The translations under genes were made by a program, and so were the position numbers. This document shows, in pieces, positions 14,740 to 21,967 of a stretch of 22,981 bases of DNA. Origin of the DNA: Planctomycetota bacterium (GTDB lineage: Bacteria > Planctomycetota > Planctomycetia > Pirellulales > Thermoguttaceae); assembly GCA_021784975.1 (NCBI GenBank), contig JAJYGU010000222.1, positions 1-22,981 of the forward strand, in the 5' to 3' direction. The notes beneath the pieces were generated by a model. That model was not told the origin of the DNA, made no database searches, and saw nothing but the letters and a program-made list of their open reading frames with translations. Every line of letters starts with the position of its first letter. The stretch's first letter is position 1.

Positions 14740-15098
14740 CGCGCGGCGGAAGCCGGTTTCCAACTCAGTCATGATCCTGATACTGTTCGAGCACCCGATG
14801 TACGTTCGTGCGCGCCGGGAGGATCCCGCCGCAAGGGGTAAGAGGTTTCTTGCGGGGTGCGCCGGATTTGGCCGTCGAGGTGGTTTCACCAACCGATCGA
14901 GCAGCCGAGATCGCAGCGAAGGTGCAAGATTGGCTCCGGGCGGGTGGTTCGGCGGTCTGGGTTGTCGAACCCGAGAAGCGATCCGTGACCGTCCATCGCA
15001 CCTACGGTGAGGCCGTGGTCTTGACAGTCTCCGACACGCCCGTCGGTGGCAACACCTTGCCAGAACTCTCCCTCTCTGTCGCGGACATCTTCGCATAA
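14740..15098 (+). pseudogene. Uma2-family (DUF820) remnant, frameshifted and N-terminally truncated
   Basis: Two frames together spell the C-terminal two thirds of an Uma2-type PD-(D/E)XK nuclease-like protein. Frame one (14740-14802) reads EAGFQLSHDPDTVRAPDV; frame two (14805-15098) continues FVRAGRIPPQGVRGFLRGAP, then DLAVEVVSPTDRAAE, WVVEPEKRSVTV and LPELSLSVADIFA. Uma2 proteins read PDVAFVRAGRLP here, so exactly one base is missing in the codon for the Ala between V and F, near 14803. The first about 60 residues of the family are absent and a stop lies at 14737. Uma2 copies are numerous and often broken in planctomycetes and cyanobacteria. It is a fossil next to the lipB-like gene, not a working enzyme. 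Confidence 0.85.
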
Positions 15099-15200
15099 CG
15101 GCCGAAAGAGCGAAATCCAGCACGCCGGAGCCCAAATGCGGTGAAAGCCGCCCGTAGCAACTGGTGCGTTGGGCTTGCTAGCACCCGCACTTCCGCGCGG

Positions 15201-15229
15201 TTGACCCGTTTTTCGCAATGGGCTATAAT
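15201..15229 (+). promoter_or_regulatory. Near-consensus sigma-70 promoter of the dnaG-rpoD unit
   Basis: TTGACC (15201-15206) and TATAAT (15224-15229) are separated by 17 bases, with a perfect -10 box and a five-of-six -35 box. Transcription should start near 15236, leaving a leader of about 88 bases before dnaG. Confidence 0.85.
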
Positions 15230-15323
15230 CACACGCGCTGCCTGGGACCGGTGTCATCGACAGGGCGCGCGCGGACGGGCGGCTCGGCAAACGGATTTGT
15301 CGACCAGTGGCAAAGGATGCGAA

Positions 15324-17282
15324 ATGGACTTCGCCGCAGTGGCCACGCAGGAGCGACTGGTGTCCGGCTCGTTCGACACCAAAGAGCGGGTGAAGCAGGC
15401 GGTCGACATCGTCGATCTGGTCGGCAGCCATATCCAGTTGCGTCGTCAGGGCCGCAATTACGTGGGCCTCTGCCCGTGGCACGACGACTCCCGGCCCAGT
15501 CTCCAGGTCAACCCGGAACGGCAGTCGTTCAAATGCTGGGTGTGCGATATCGGCGGCGACGTCTTCAGCTTCGTGATGAAGATCGAGGGCGTTGAGTTCC
15601 GCGAAGCGCTCGAAATGCTGGCCGAGCGGGCGGGCATCACGATCCAGCAACCCCGCAAACCCTCAGCCACCCCAGTCGTTTCCGGCGAATCCGCGGCCGC
15701 TGCCGACAGCGGTCCGAGCAGCAAACGCGCCTTGCTCCAAGCCATGGCTTGGGCCGAGAAGCAGTACCATGACTGCCTGTTGAACCAGCCCGAGGCCGAG
15801 CCGGCCAGGCGATATTTGGCCCATCGCGGCATCACTGCCGAGAGCATTGAGCAATTCGGTCTGGGGTTTTCACCCTTGCAGCGCGATTGGATCGTACGCC
15901 AGGCGGAAAGCGGCGTTGACGCAGAGCGACACCGGCATCGCGCCCGGCTGCTGGAGACGGTTGGCATTCTAGCACGGCCTGCCGAAGGCGGCAGCCCCTA
16001 CGATCGCTTCCGCGGCCGGCTGCTGTTTTCGATCCGCAACGCGCAAGGCCGGCCTGTGGGCCTGGGCGGCCGCGTGCTGCCCGAGTTGGGCTCCGCTAGC
16101 CCCGCCAAGTACGTCAATTCGCCGGAAACACCGCTGTTCAGCAAGAGCAAGCTGCTCTACGGCCTCGACCTGTCCCGCGAGGCCCTGCGAAAGACCCGCA
16201 CCGCCTTGGTGATGGAAGGCTATACCGACGTGATCGTGGCCCATCAATATGGGTTCACCAACGCGGTGGCCGTATTGGGCACGGCCTTGGGCGAGTCGCA
16301 CATCCGATTATTGAAGGCTCACGCCGATCGCATCGTCTTGGTGCTCGACGGCGATGAGGCCGGCACCAAGCGGGCCAACGAGGTGCTGGAGTTGTTCGTC
16401 GCTCAGCAGGCCGATTTGCGGATCCTCACCCTGCCCGAAGACCTCGATCCGTGCGACTTCCTGCACAAATACGGCAGCGAGGCGTTTGCCGACCTGCTGG
16501 CGAACCGTGCCGTCGACGCGCTGGATCACGCCTTTGCAGCCAAGACCCGCGGCCTCGACTTGGAGCGGGACGTGCACGGGGCAAGCCAGGCCCTGGAGGA
16601 CTTGGTGTCGATCGTGGCCAAGGCGCCGCGGCTGCGTCACGACACAACCCGCGACAACCGCTTCCGCGAGGAAAAGATTTTGCAGCGTCTGGCTGCCCGG
16701 TTCCGCGTCGCCGAAGCCGAAGTGCGGCGGCGGCTGACTTTGTTGCGCCGCCAGGCCGCCACTCGGGCAACGACGGCCCGGCCGGCGGTGGCGCCAGCCG
16801 GCGAGCCGGCCGAACGCCCGGCGGACACTCTGGATGCCTGGCAACGGGAGTTTCTGGAACTGCTGGTGGCCCATCCCGAAAGCCTGCCGTTGATTCGCCA
16901 GCGGCTGCCTACCGAACGGCTTGCCGCCGGTGTCTGCCGGCGGATCTTTGAGACTAGTTGCCGGTTGAGCCAGCAAGGCGTGCGGCCCACGTTCGACCGA
17001 CTGATGTTGGAGTTCGACGAGCCGGAGTTCAAAAACCTGCTGGTCGATCTCGACGAGGGTCGGCAAGCCAAGCGCCGGGCCGCCCACGAAGCCGACTTGG
17101 AAGCGTTACTGGAAGCCTTGGCCAAGACTTGGAACGGAAAGGAGGTGGAGCGACAGCGCCCCGCACAACTCGCGGCGCTGCGCGAAGGCGGCTTGGACGC
17201 CAACCAACAGGCCGAACTGTTGCAGGCGGTCCTCCGTCAAGAACGAAACCGGCAGGGTATTTCCCAGCCCACGGACGGGTGA
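15324..17282 (+). CDS. dnaG: DNA primase DnaG
   Basis: This protein makes the RNA primers for replication and works with the DnaB helicase. It has 652 residues, in the usual range. The N-terminal zinc ribbon is complete: C50-PW-H53 and C71-WV-C74. The RNA polymerase core follows with YLAHRGITAESIEQFGLGFSP, split as YLAHRGITAE and SIEQFGLGFSP. The Toprim domain has EGYTD (about residue 298) and DGDEAG (about 342) for metal binding. The C-terminal about 150 residues are the helical DnaB-interaction domain, preceded by an Ala/Pro-rich linker. The ATG at 15324 was chosen because AAAGGA sits 6 bases upstream and the family start TKERVKQAVDIVDLVG follows shortly; the frame further upstream to 15141 is not family-like and overlaps the promoter. 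It forms a unit with rpoD, 118 bases downstream. Confidence 0.97.
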   Translation: MDFAAVATQERLVSGSFDTKERVKQAVDIVDLVGSHIQLRRQGRNYVGLCPWHDDSRPSLQVNPERQSFKCWVCDIGGDVFSFVMKIEGVEFREALEMLAERAGITIQQPRKPSATPVVSGESAAAADSGPSSKRALLQAMAWAEKQYHDCLLNQPEAEPARRYLAHRGITAESIEQFGLGFSPLQRDWIVRQAESGVDAERHRHRARLLETVGILARPAEGGSPYDRFRGRLLFSIRNAQGRPVGLGGRVLPELGSASPAKYVNSPETPLFSKSKLLYGLDLSREALRKTRTALVMEGYTDVIVAHQYGFTNAVAVLGTALGESHIRLLKAHADRIVLVLDGDEAGTKRANEVLELFVAQQADLRILTLPEDLDPCDFLHKYGSEAFADLLANRAVDALDHAFAAKTRGLDLERDVHGASQALEDLVSIVAKAPRLRHDTTRDNRFREEKILQRLAARFRVAEAEVRRRLTLLRRQAATRATTARPAVAPAGEPAERPADTLDAWQREFLELLVAHPESLPLIRQRLPTERLAAGVCRRIFETSCRLSQQGVRPTFDRLMLEFDEPEFKNLLVDLDEGRQAKRRAAHEADLEALLEALAKTWNGKEVERQRPAQLAALREGGLDANQQAELLQAVLRQERNRQGISQPTDG

Positions 17283-17311
17283 GGATGCCCTGAACCGGGC
17301 GAGCCGGGTTC

Positions 17312-17341
17312 CCGCGACGTTTGCCCGCAATGCCGTCGCGG
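17312..17341 (+). other. Hairpin in the dnaG-rpoD gap
   Basis: CCGCGACG (17312-17319) and CGTCGCGG (17334-17341) are perfect complements around a 14-base loop. No T-tract follows, so it looks more like an RNA processing or attenuation element than a full terminator. In Escherichia coli the dnaG-rpoD junction is also a site of control. Confidence 0.5.
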
Positions 17342-17369
17342 AAAGCCGATCGCATTCCTTTTCACCCAG

Positions 17370-17393
17370 CGCGCCATGAGGGCGCGAAAGGAG
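17370..17393 (+). promoter_or_regulatory. Hairpin plus ribosome-binding site of rpoD
   Basis: CGCGCC (17370-17375) pairs with GGCGCG (17381-17386) around ATGAG. The Shine-Dalgarno AAAGGAG (17387-17393) follows directly and is 7 bases from the GTG start. The stem may keep the ribosome-binding site exposed or couple it to upstream structure. The ribosome-binding site also settles the GTG start. Confidence 0.55.
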
Positions 17394-17400
17394 TAGCAAG

Positions 17401-19083
17401 GTGGACCTCTTTGACAAGGACATGCAAGAACTGGTCGCCAAGGGGAAATCTCAAGGCTATTTGACCTATGACGAGGTCAACGACTATCTGCCCGACGAGG
17501 AAGTCAATCCCGACAAGCTCGACAACCTGCTGATCGCCCTGGAAGAGGAAGGCATCGATCTGGTCAATCGTCCGCCCGAGGCGGGGTTCTTCGATCCGAC
17601 GGACCAGGGCGACGAGGAGGCGTTTCGGGCGGAGCAACTGTCCAAGGGAGAAGTGCCCGGTCCCTCGACGGAGCCGCCGCCCTTGCCCGGCGAGTTGGCC
17701 AAGTTCAGCAGCGATCCGATTCGCATGTATCTCAGCCAGATGGCCGAGCTTCCGCTGTTGGCCCGCGCCGAGGAAATTGCCTTGGCCAAGAAGATCGAAA
17801 TCACCCGCAAGCGGTTCCGCCGCACGGTGATCGGCTGTGCCTTGGCCATGCGGGCAACGCTCAGCACGCTCATCAAGGTGCACAATGGCAGCCTGCCGTT
17901 CGACCGCACCATCAAGGTGTCGCTGACCGAGCGGCTCACCAAGGAACAAATCAGCGCCCGGATGCCGCACAATCTGGCCACCTTGACGCACCTGGTCGAG
18001 CAGAACCAGCACGACTTCCGGCTCCTGTTGCGCCGCGGCACGCCGTCGCAAGAGCGACTCGAGGCACGGAAGCGGTTCATCCGCCGCCGCCGTAAAGTGC
18101 TGACCCTGATCGAGGAGTTGAGCGTGCGCACCCGCCGCGTGCAGTTGATGATGCGGCACATGGAGGAGACGCTCGCCCGCCAGGAGCAGATCCGGCAGCG
18201 TCTGCGATGTCTGATCGACAATCCCTCTACCCGCGACAAGCGCACCAACCTCCGCCGCGAGCTGCGCGACCTGATGCTGCTCACCCAGGAAACGCCCAAA
18301 AGCCTGCGGAAACGCTGCGAAACCATGCGCCGCCAACATGACGACTACGAGCAGGTGAAGCGGCAGTTGGCCGGCGGCAATCTGCGGCTGGTGGTCTCCA
18401 TCGCCAAAAAATACCGCAATCGCGGCCTGAGCTTCCTCGACCTGATCCAGGAGGGCAATACCGGGCTGATGCGGGCGGTGGACAAGTACGAGTATCGCCG
18501 CGGATACAAGTTTTCCACTTATGCCACCTGGTGGATCCGCCAGGCCATCACCCGAGCCATCGCCGATCAGGCCCGGACCATCCGCGTCCCGGTCCACATG
18601 ATCGACGTCTTGAGCAAGCTGCGCAACGCCTCGAAGCGCCTGGTTCAACAGATGGGTCGCGAGCCCACCCATGAGGAGATGGCGGCCGCCGCCGGCTTCT
18701 CACTCGACGAAACCCAGCGAGTCTTGGCCATGGGGCGGCATCCAGTAAGCCTTGACCGACCGGTCGGCGAGAGCGAAGATAGTTGTTTTGGAGAGTTTCT
18801 CGAAGACGGCCGGCTGCCTAGGCCGGAACGGGCCGCCAGTAATGAGTTGCTTCGGGAAAAAATCGATGCCCTCCTCAAGACGCTCACTTACCGGGAACGC
18901 GAGATCATTCGCCTGCGCTACGGCCTGGGCGATGGCTACACCTATACCCTCGAAGAGGTGGGACGCATCTTCAGGGTCACCCGCGAGCGGGTCCGCCAGA
19001 TTGAGGCCAAGGCGGTCAAGAAATTGCAGCACCCGGTCCGCAGCCGGCAGCTCGAAGGATTCTTCGAGCGCGCCGCGGGTTGA
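17401..19083 (+). CDS. rpoD: RNA polymerase primary sigma factor RpoD (sigma-70)
   Basis: This is the main housekeeping sigma factor that directs RNA polymerase to promoters. It has 560 residues and a GTG start with AAAGGAG upstream. Domains in order: region 1.1 (LTYDEVNDYLPDEEV, residues about 21-35), region 1.2 (SDPIRMYLSQMAELPLLARA, about 104-122), a long non-conserved helical insert rich in Arg and Glu (about 135-320), region 2 (NLRLVVSIAKKYRNRGLSF at about 327, then YATWWIRQAITRAIADQART for -10 recognition), region 3 (PTHEEMAAAAGFS) and region 4 (LTYREREIIRLRYGLG at about 494, then the helix-turn-helix VTRERVRQIEAKAVKKLQHP for -35 binding). It follows dnaG, as in the classical macromolecular-synthesis operon, although rpsU is not adjacent here. 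A strong terminator closes the unit. Confidence 0.97.
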   Translation: MDLFDKDMQELVAKGKSQGYLTYDEVNDYLPDEEVNPDKLDNLLIALEEEGIDLVNRPPEAGFFDPTDQGDEEAFRAEQLSKGEVPGPSTEPPPLPGELAKFSSDPIRMYLSQMAELPLLARAEEIALAKKIEITRKRFRRTVIGCALAMRATLSTLIKVHNGSLPFDRTIKVSLTERLTKEQISARMPHNLATLTHLVEQNQHDFRLLLRRGTPSQERLEARKRFIRRRRKVLTLIEELSVRTRRVQLMMRHMEETLARQEQIRQRLRCLIDNPSTRDKRTNLRRELRDLMLLTQETPKSLRKRCETMRRQHDDYEQVKRQLAGGNLRLVVSIAKKYRNRGLSFLDLIQEGNTGLMRAVDKYEYRRGYKFSTYATWWIRQAITRAIADQARTIRVPVHMIDVLSKLRNASKRLVQQMGREPTHEEMAAAAGFSLDETQRVLAMGRHPVSLDRPVGESEDSCFGEFLEDGRLPRPERAASNELLREKIDALLKTLTYREREIIRLRYGLGDGYTYTLEEVGRIFRVTRERVRQIEAKAVKKLQHPVRSRQLEGFFERAAG

Positions 19084-19094
19084 CGCCCCCCGTC

Positions 19095-19132
19095 AAGCCG
19101 CCGGTCGTCCAACCGGCGGCTTTTTTCTTTTC
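19095..19132 (+). terminator. Rho-independent terminator after rpoD
   Basis: AAGCCGCCGGT (19095-19105) and ACCGGCGGCTT (19112-19122) are perfect 11-base complements around a 6-base loop, followed directly by TTTTTTCTTTTCTT. The stem begins 12 bases after the rpoD stop. Confidence 0.95.
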
Positions 19133-19156
19133 TTGCCCTTACCCAAGAGATAACCC

Positions 19157-19873
19157 ATGTCCTCTACCACTCCCAACGCCCACACCTCGGTGCTCCGCAC
19201 TCTGCACCGGATCCATCGTCAATTGACCGACCTGCGAGAACGTCTCGCCCGCGGCCCCAAACAGATTCAGGCCGCCGAGGCCAATGTCCAGAACTGTGAG
19301 CATGCACTGCAACAGACTCGCGCGGAGGCCAAGGCGATGCGGGTGGCCAGCGACCAGAAACAGCTCCAGTTGAAGTCCCGTGAAGACAAGGTGAAAGACC
19401 TGCGCCGCAAGCTGAATACCGTCTCCAGCAACCGCGAATACCAGGTGCTGCTGGAGCAGATTGCGGCCGAAGAAATGACCAACAGCGTGCTGGCGGATGA
19501 GGTGCTGGAGGCTCTCGATAAGATCGACGCCTTTCAAAAGAACGTGGCCGAAGCCGAGGCGGTGCTGGCGGCCGGCAAACAGCGGACCCAGGAGGTCCGC
19601 GCCGAAGTGGCCCGGCAGGCGCCCTCGCTCAAGACCGAGATTGCCCGACTGGAAGCGGAGCTCAAACAGGAGGAAACCGGGCTGCCGGAAGATATCTTAC
19701 AGGTCTATCACCGCATCGTCCGACAAAAGGGCGAAGACGCCCTGGCCGCCGTGGAAAACCAGTGCTGCAGCGGCTGCAACCAGCAAGTGACGCTCAACGT
19801 ATACAGCCATATTATGATGGGCACCCCCATGCTCTGCAGGAGTTGCGGCCGGCTGCTGTATGTGCCCGAGTGA
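19157..19873 (+). CDS. Coiled-coil protein with C4-type zinc ribbon (DUF164 / zf-RING_7, CdsZ/HP0958-like)
   Basis: A 238-residue protein. Residues about 10-175 are a long antiparallel coiled coil rich in Glu, Gln, Lys and Ala. The C-terminal zinc ribbon has the pairs C204-SG-C207 and C227-RS-C230 with the family segment NVYSHIMMGTPMLCRSCGRL, which is split here by residue 221. HP0958 of this family binds RNA and flagellar proteins, and the chlamydial member CdsZ serves a type III secretion apparatus, but the role in planctomycetes is not settled; nucleic-acid binding is the common annotation. An AAGAGA ribosome-binding site lies shortly before the ATG. It sits after the rpoD terminator with no clear promoter of its own and ends directly in repeat copy 2. 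Confidence 0.88.
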   Translation: MSSTTPNAHTSVLRTLHRIHRQLTDLRERLARGPKQIQAAEANVQNCEHALQQTRAEAKAMRVASDQKQLQLKSREDKVKDLRRKLNTVSSNREYQVLLEQIAAEEMTNSVLADEVLEALDKIDAFQKNVAEAEAVLAAGKQRTQEVRAEVARQAPSLKTEIARLEAELKQEETGLPEDILQVYHRIVRQKGEDALAAVENQCCSGCNQQVTLNVYSHIMMGTPMLCRSCGRLLYVPE

Positions 19874-19874
19874 C

Positions 19875-19967
19875 GGGGACGGTCCCGATTTTTGTGGCGG
19901 GCACCGACGGGGGGACACCCGCTTGCGGGTCGCGTTGGTCGGCCGCAAAAAATGGGACTGTCCCCTT
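19875..19967. repeat. Dispersed inverted repeat, copy 2 (long-loop form)
   Basis: Arms at 19875-19898 (GGGGACGGTCCCGATTTTTG, then TGGC) and 19942-19967 (GCCGCAAAAAATGGGACTGT, then CCCCTT) are imperfect complements. The loop carries an inner hairpin, CCCGC-TT-GCGGG. The arms match those of copy 1 at 194-245, in the same orientation relative to the gene that ends next to them: this copy begins 2 bases after the stop of the zinc-ribbon gene. It may serve as a transcript-end hairpin. Confidence 0.75.
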
Positions 19968-19992
19968 GGACCAGCCCGGATGCCGCTTTGTG

Positions 19993-20021
19993 TTGACATG
20001 CCCGCTCAGCACCGATAGGCT
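19993..20021 (+). promoter_or_regulatory. Sigma-70 promoter of pilB
   Basis: A perfect TTGACA (19993-19998) and TAGGCT (20016-20021) are 17 bases apart. The expected start of transcription is near 20028, about 30 bases before the pilB ATG. Confidence 0.65.
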
Positions 20022-20059
20022 ACGTAAAGTGCCTCCTCAGGCCCGGTTCGGAGCCGCTC

Positions 20060-21775
20060 ATGGCCAAGCGCAAGAGTACCTATTCCGAGATCCTCATCCG
20101 GCGCGGGATCATCAGTCCCGACCAGTTGGCCGAAGCCCAACAGATGGCCCAGCAGTCGGGCGAGAGGCTCCCCGAGGCCATCACCCGCCTGGGGTATGCG
20201 ACTGGGGAAGACGTCATGCGGGCCATGGCCGAGCAGCACGGCCTGGACTACGTCAATCTAAACGAGGTCGTCATTCCGCCGGCCGTCGTCGAGCTGGTGC
20301 CCGAGTCAGTGGCCCGCGAAAACATCGCCATCCCCCTGGCCGAGTCAGACGGCAAGCTCACCGTGGTGGTCAGCGACCCGATGGACTATGACACCTTCGA
20401 CAAACTCCGTTTCATCCTCAACCGGCAGATCGAGATCGTTCTGGCCCCGCGCGAGGCCATCCTTGAGGCGATCAATCGCCACTACGGCCAGACCGTCGGC
20501 GAAAGCGCCGATTCGATGCTGCAAGACCTTACCGACACCGCCATCGACTTCACCGAGACGGTGGACGAGTCGGCGCCGCGGCAAGAGGACGTCGACGAAA
20601 CCAGTGCCCCGATCGTGCGCCTGGTGCACTTGATCATCAGCGAGGCGGTCCAGTTGAGGGCTTCGGATATCCACATCGAGCCGTTCGAGGACCGTGTCCG
20701 CATCCGCTATCGCATCGACGGCAATCTGGTCGAACGCGACAGTGCCCCCAAGCGGTTGCAAGGGGCCCTCCTTTCGCGGATCAAGATCCTGTCCAGACTC
20801 GACATCGCCGAGCGGCGAAGGACGCAGGACGGGCGCATCAAAGTGACGGTTGGTGAAAAGGACCTGGACCTGCGGGTCAGCGTGATTCCCACCAATCACG
20901 GGCAATCGGTGGTGATGCGCATCCTGGACAAGGACAGCATCAAGGTCGGACTGCGGCAGTTAGGCTTTTCCGACACGGATTTCAAGAAGATTCAAGCCCT
21001 CATTCAACGTCCCAACGGGATCATTCTGGTGACCGGACCGACGGGCTCCGGGAAGACGACCTCGCTCTACGCCGCTTTGAACGAGTTGAACACCCCCGAT
21101 CGGAAGATTATCACCGCTGAAGATCCGGTGGAGTATTATCTGCCGGGGATCAATCAGGTGGAGATCCGGCATGAAATAGGCCTGGACTTTGCCCGGGTGA
21201 TCCGGGCGATGCTGCGACAGGCGCCGAACGTGATCCTGGTCGGGGAAATGCGTGATCTGGAGACGGCACAGATGGGCATTCAAGCCTCTCTGACGGGACA
21301 CTTGGTTTTCAGCACCCTACACACGAACGATGCGCCTGGGGCCGTTACACGCCTCATCGATATGGGGGTCCCAGCCTACCTGGTCTCCAGTAGCGTCGTC
21401 GCCATCATGGCCCAGCGGTTGGTCCGGGTCGTCTGTCAAAGGTGCAAACAGCCGTATTCCCCCCCCGACTCGATGCTCGAGTCAGCCGGCATTACCAGCG
21501 GCATGGCCGCTAGGGCCACCTTCTTCAGGGGCCGGGGCTGTGGCCACTGCCACGGAAACGGCTTTCGCGGCCGGTTGGGAATCTTCGAGCTCATGCTCAT
21601 GTCGTCCAAGATCCGCGAATTGGCCTTCAATGGGGCGCCGACCGAGGAAATCCGACGGGCCGCCATCAGCGAGGGCATGAAGACACTGTACTGGGATGGA
21701 ATCGACAAAGTCCTGCGGGGCGTTACCACCCTCGAAGAGGTATTAAGCAACGCCAAGCGATCCGAGGCAGAATAG
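20060..21775 (+). CDS. pilB: Type IV pilus assembly / type II secretion ATPase PilB (GspE family)
   Basis: This cytoplasmic hexameric ATPase drives pilin polymerisation. It has 571 residues, typical for the family. The N-terminal MshEN domain (about residues 1-150) contains repeats of the kind seen in c-di-GMP-binding MshE proteins. The ATPase core has SDIHIEPFEDRVRIRYRIDG, Walker A GPTGSGKT (about 326-333), the Asp box ITAEDPVEY, Walker B ILVGEMRD and the His box TGHLVFSTLHTNDAP. A C-terminal zinc site is formed by C459-QR-C462 and C494-GH-C497, as in PilB and GspE but not PilT. GGAG lies 6 bases before the ATG. With pilT next, a type IV pilus is more likely than a pure type II secretion system; a GspE function cannot be excluded. 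The last 22 residues (GVTTLEEVLSNAKRSEAE region) are the normal end. Confidence 0.95.
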   Translation: MAKRKSTYSEILIRRGIISPDQLAEAQQMAQQSGERLPEAITRLGYATGEDVMRAMAEQHGLDYVNLNEVVIPPAVVELVPESVARENIAIPLAESDGKLTVVVSDPMDYDTFDKLRFILNRQIEIVLAPREAILEAINRHYGQTVGESADSMLQDLTDTAIDFTETVDESAPRQEDVDETSAPIVRLVHLIISEAVQLRASDIHIEPFEDRVRIRYRIDGNLVERDSAPKRLQGALLSRIKILSRLDIAERRRTQDGRIKVTVGEKDLDLRVSVIPTNHGQSVVMRILDKDSIKVGLRQLGFSDTDFKKIQALIQRPNGIILVTGPTGSGKTTSLYAALNELNTPDRKIITAEDPVEYYLPGINQVEIRHEIGLDFARVIRAMLRQAPNVILVGEMRDLETAQMGIQASLTGHLVFSTLHTNDAPGAVTRLIDMGVPAYLVSSSVVAIMAQRLVRVVCQRCKQPYSPPDSMLESAGITSGMAARATFFRGRGCGHCHGNGFRGRLGIFELMLMSSKIRELAFNGAPTEEIRRAAISEGMKTLYWDGIDKVLRGVTTLEEVLSNAKRSEAE

Positions 21776-21824
21776 AGCGATTGCGACGATTCTGCGCGCC
21801 ATGACGCGCCAACATTGTGGACCC

Positions 21825-21853
21825 TTGGCGGTTTGGCGCGAGGTGTTAATAAT
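21825..21853 (+). promoter_or_regulatory. Candidate sigma-70 promoter of pilT
   Basis: TTGGCG (21825-21830) and AATAAT (21848-21853) are 17 bases apart. The -10 box is a five-of-six match. It would give a leader of about 110 bases before pilT that includes the hairpin at 21875-21917. Confidence 0.5.
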
Positions 21854-21874
21854 CACCGGGTAGATGTAGCATAA

Positions 21875-21917
21875 AAAGTGCCGATCCAAGAAAGATGGTT
21901 TCCGGGCCGGGCACTTT
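21875..21917 (+). other. Leader hairpin upstream of pilT
   Basis: AAAGTGCC (21875-21882) and GGCACTTT (21910-21917) are perfect 8-base complements around a 27-base loop that holds further short complementary blocks (CC, GG, CCGG). It does not match the c-di-GMP riboswitch sequences I know. Its role is unknown. Confidence 0.45.
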
Positions 21918-21967
21918 CGCGCGAATCTCGGTGAGGTTGAACTTCAGTCCACCGGGGAGAGGGCCTA

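Noticed and set aside
15141..15323. Longer start of dnaG at 15141
   Set aside because: The extension spans the near-consensus promoter and has no primase-like residues; ATG 15324 has a good ribosome-binding site.
17362..18672. Long minus-strand open frame of 436 codons opposite rpoD
   Set aside because: It lies fully antisense to the unmistakable rpoD gene and has no recognisable motif or ribosome-binding site.
21776..21967. c-di-GMP riboswitch ahead of pilT
   Set aside because: The leader has a stem but none of the conserved GEMM sequence blocks I know, so no riboswitch is called.
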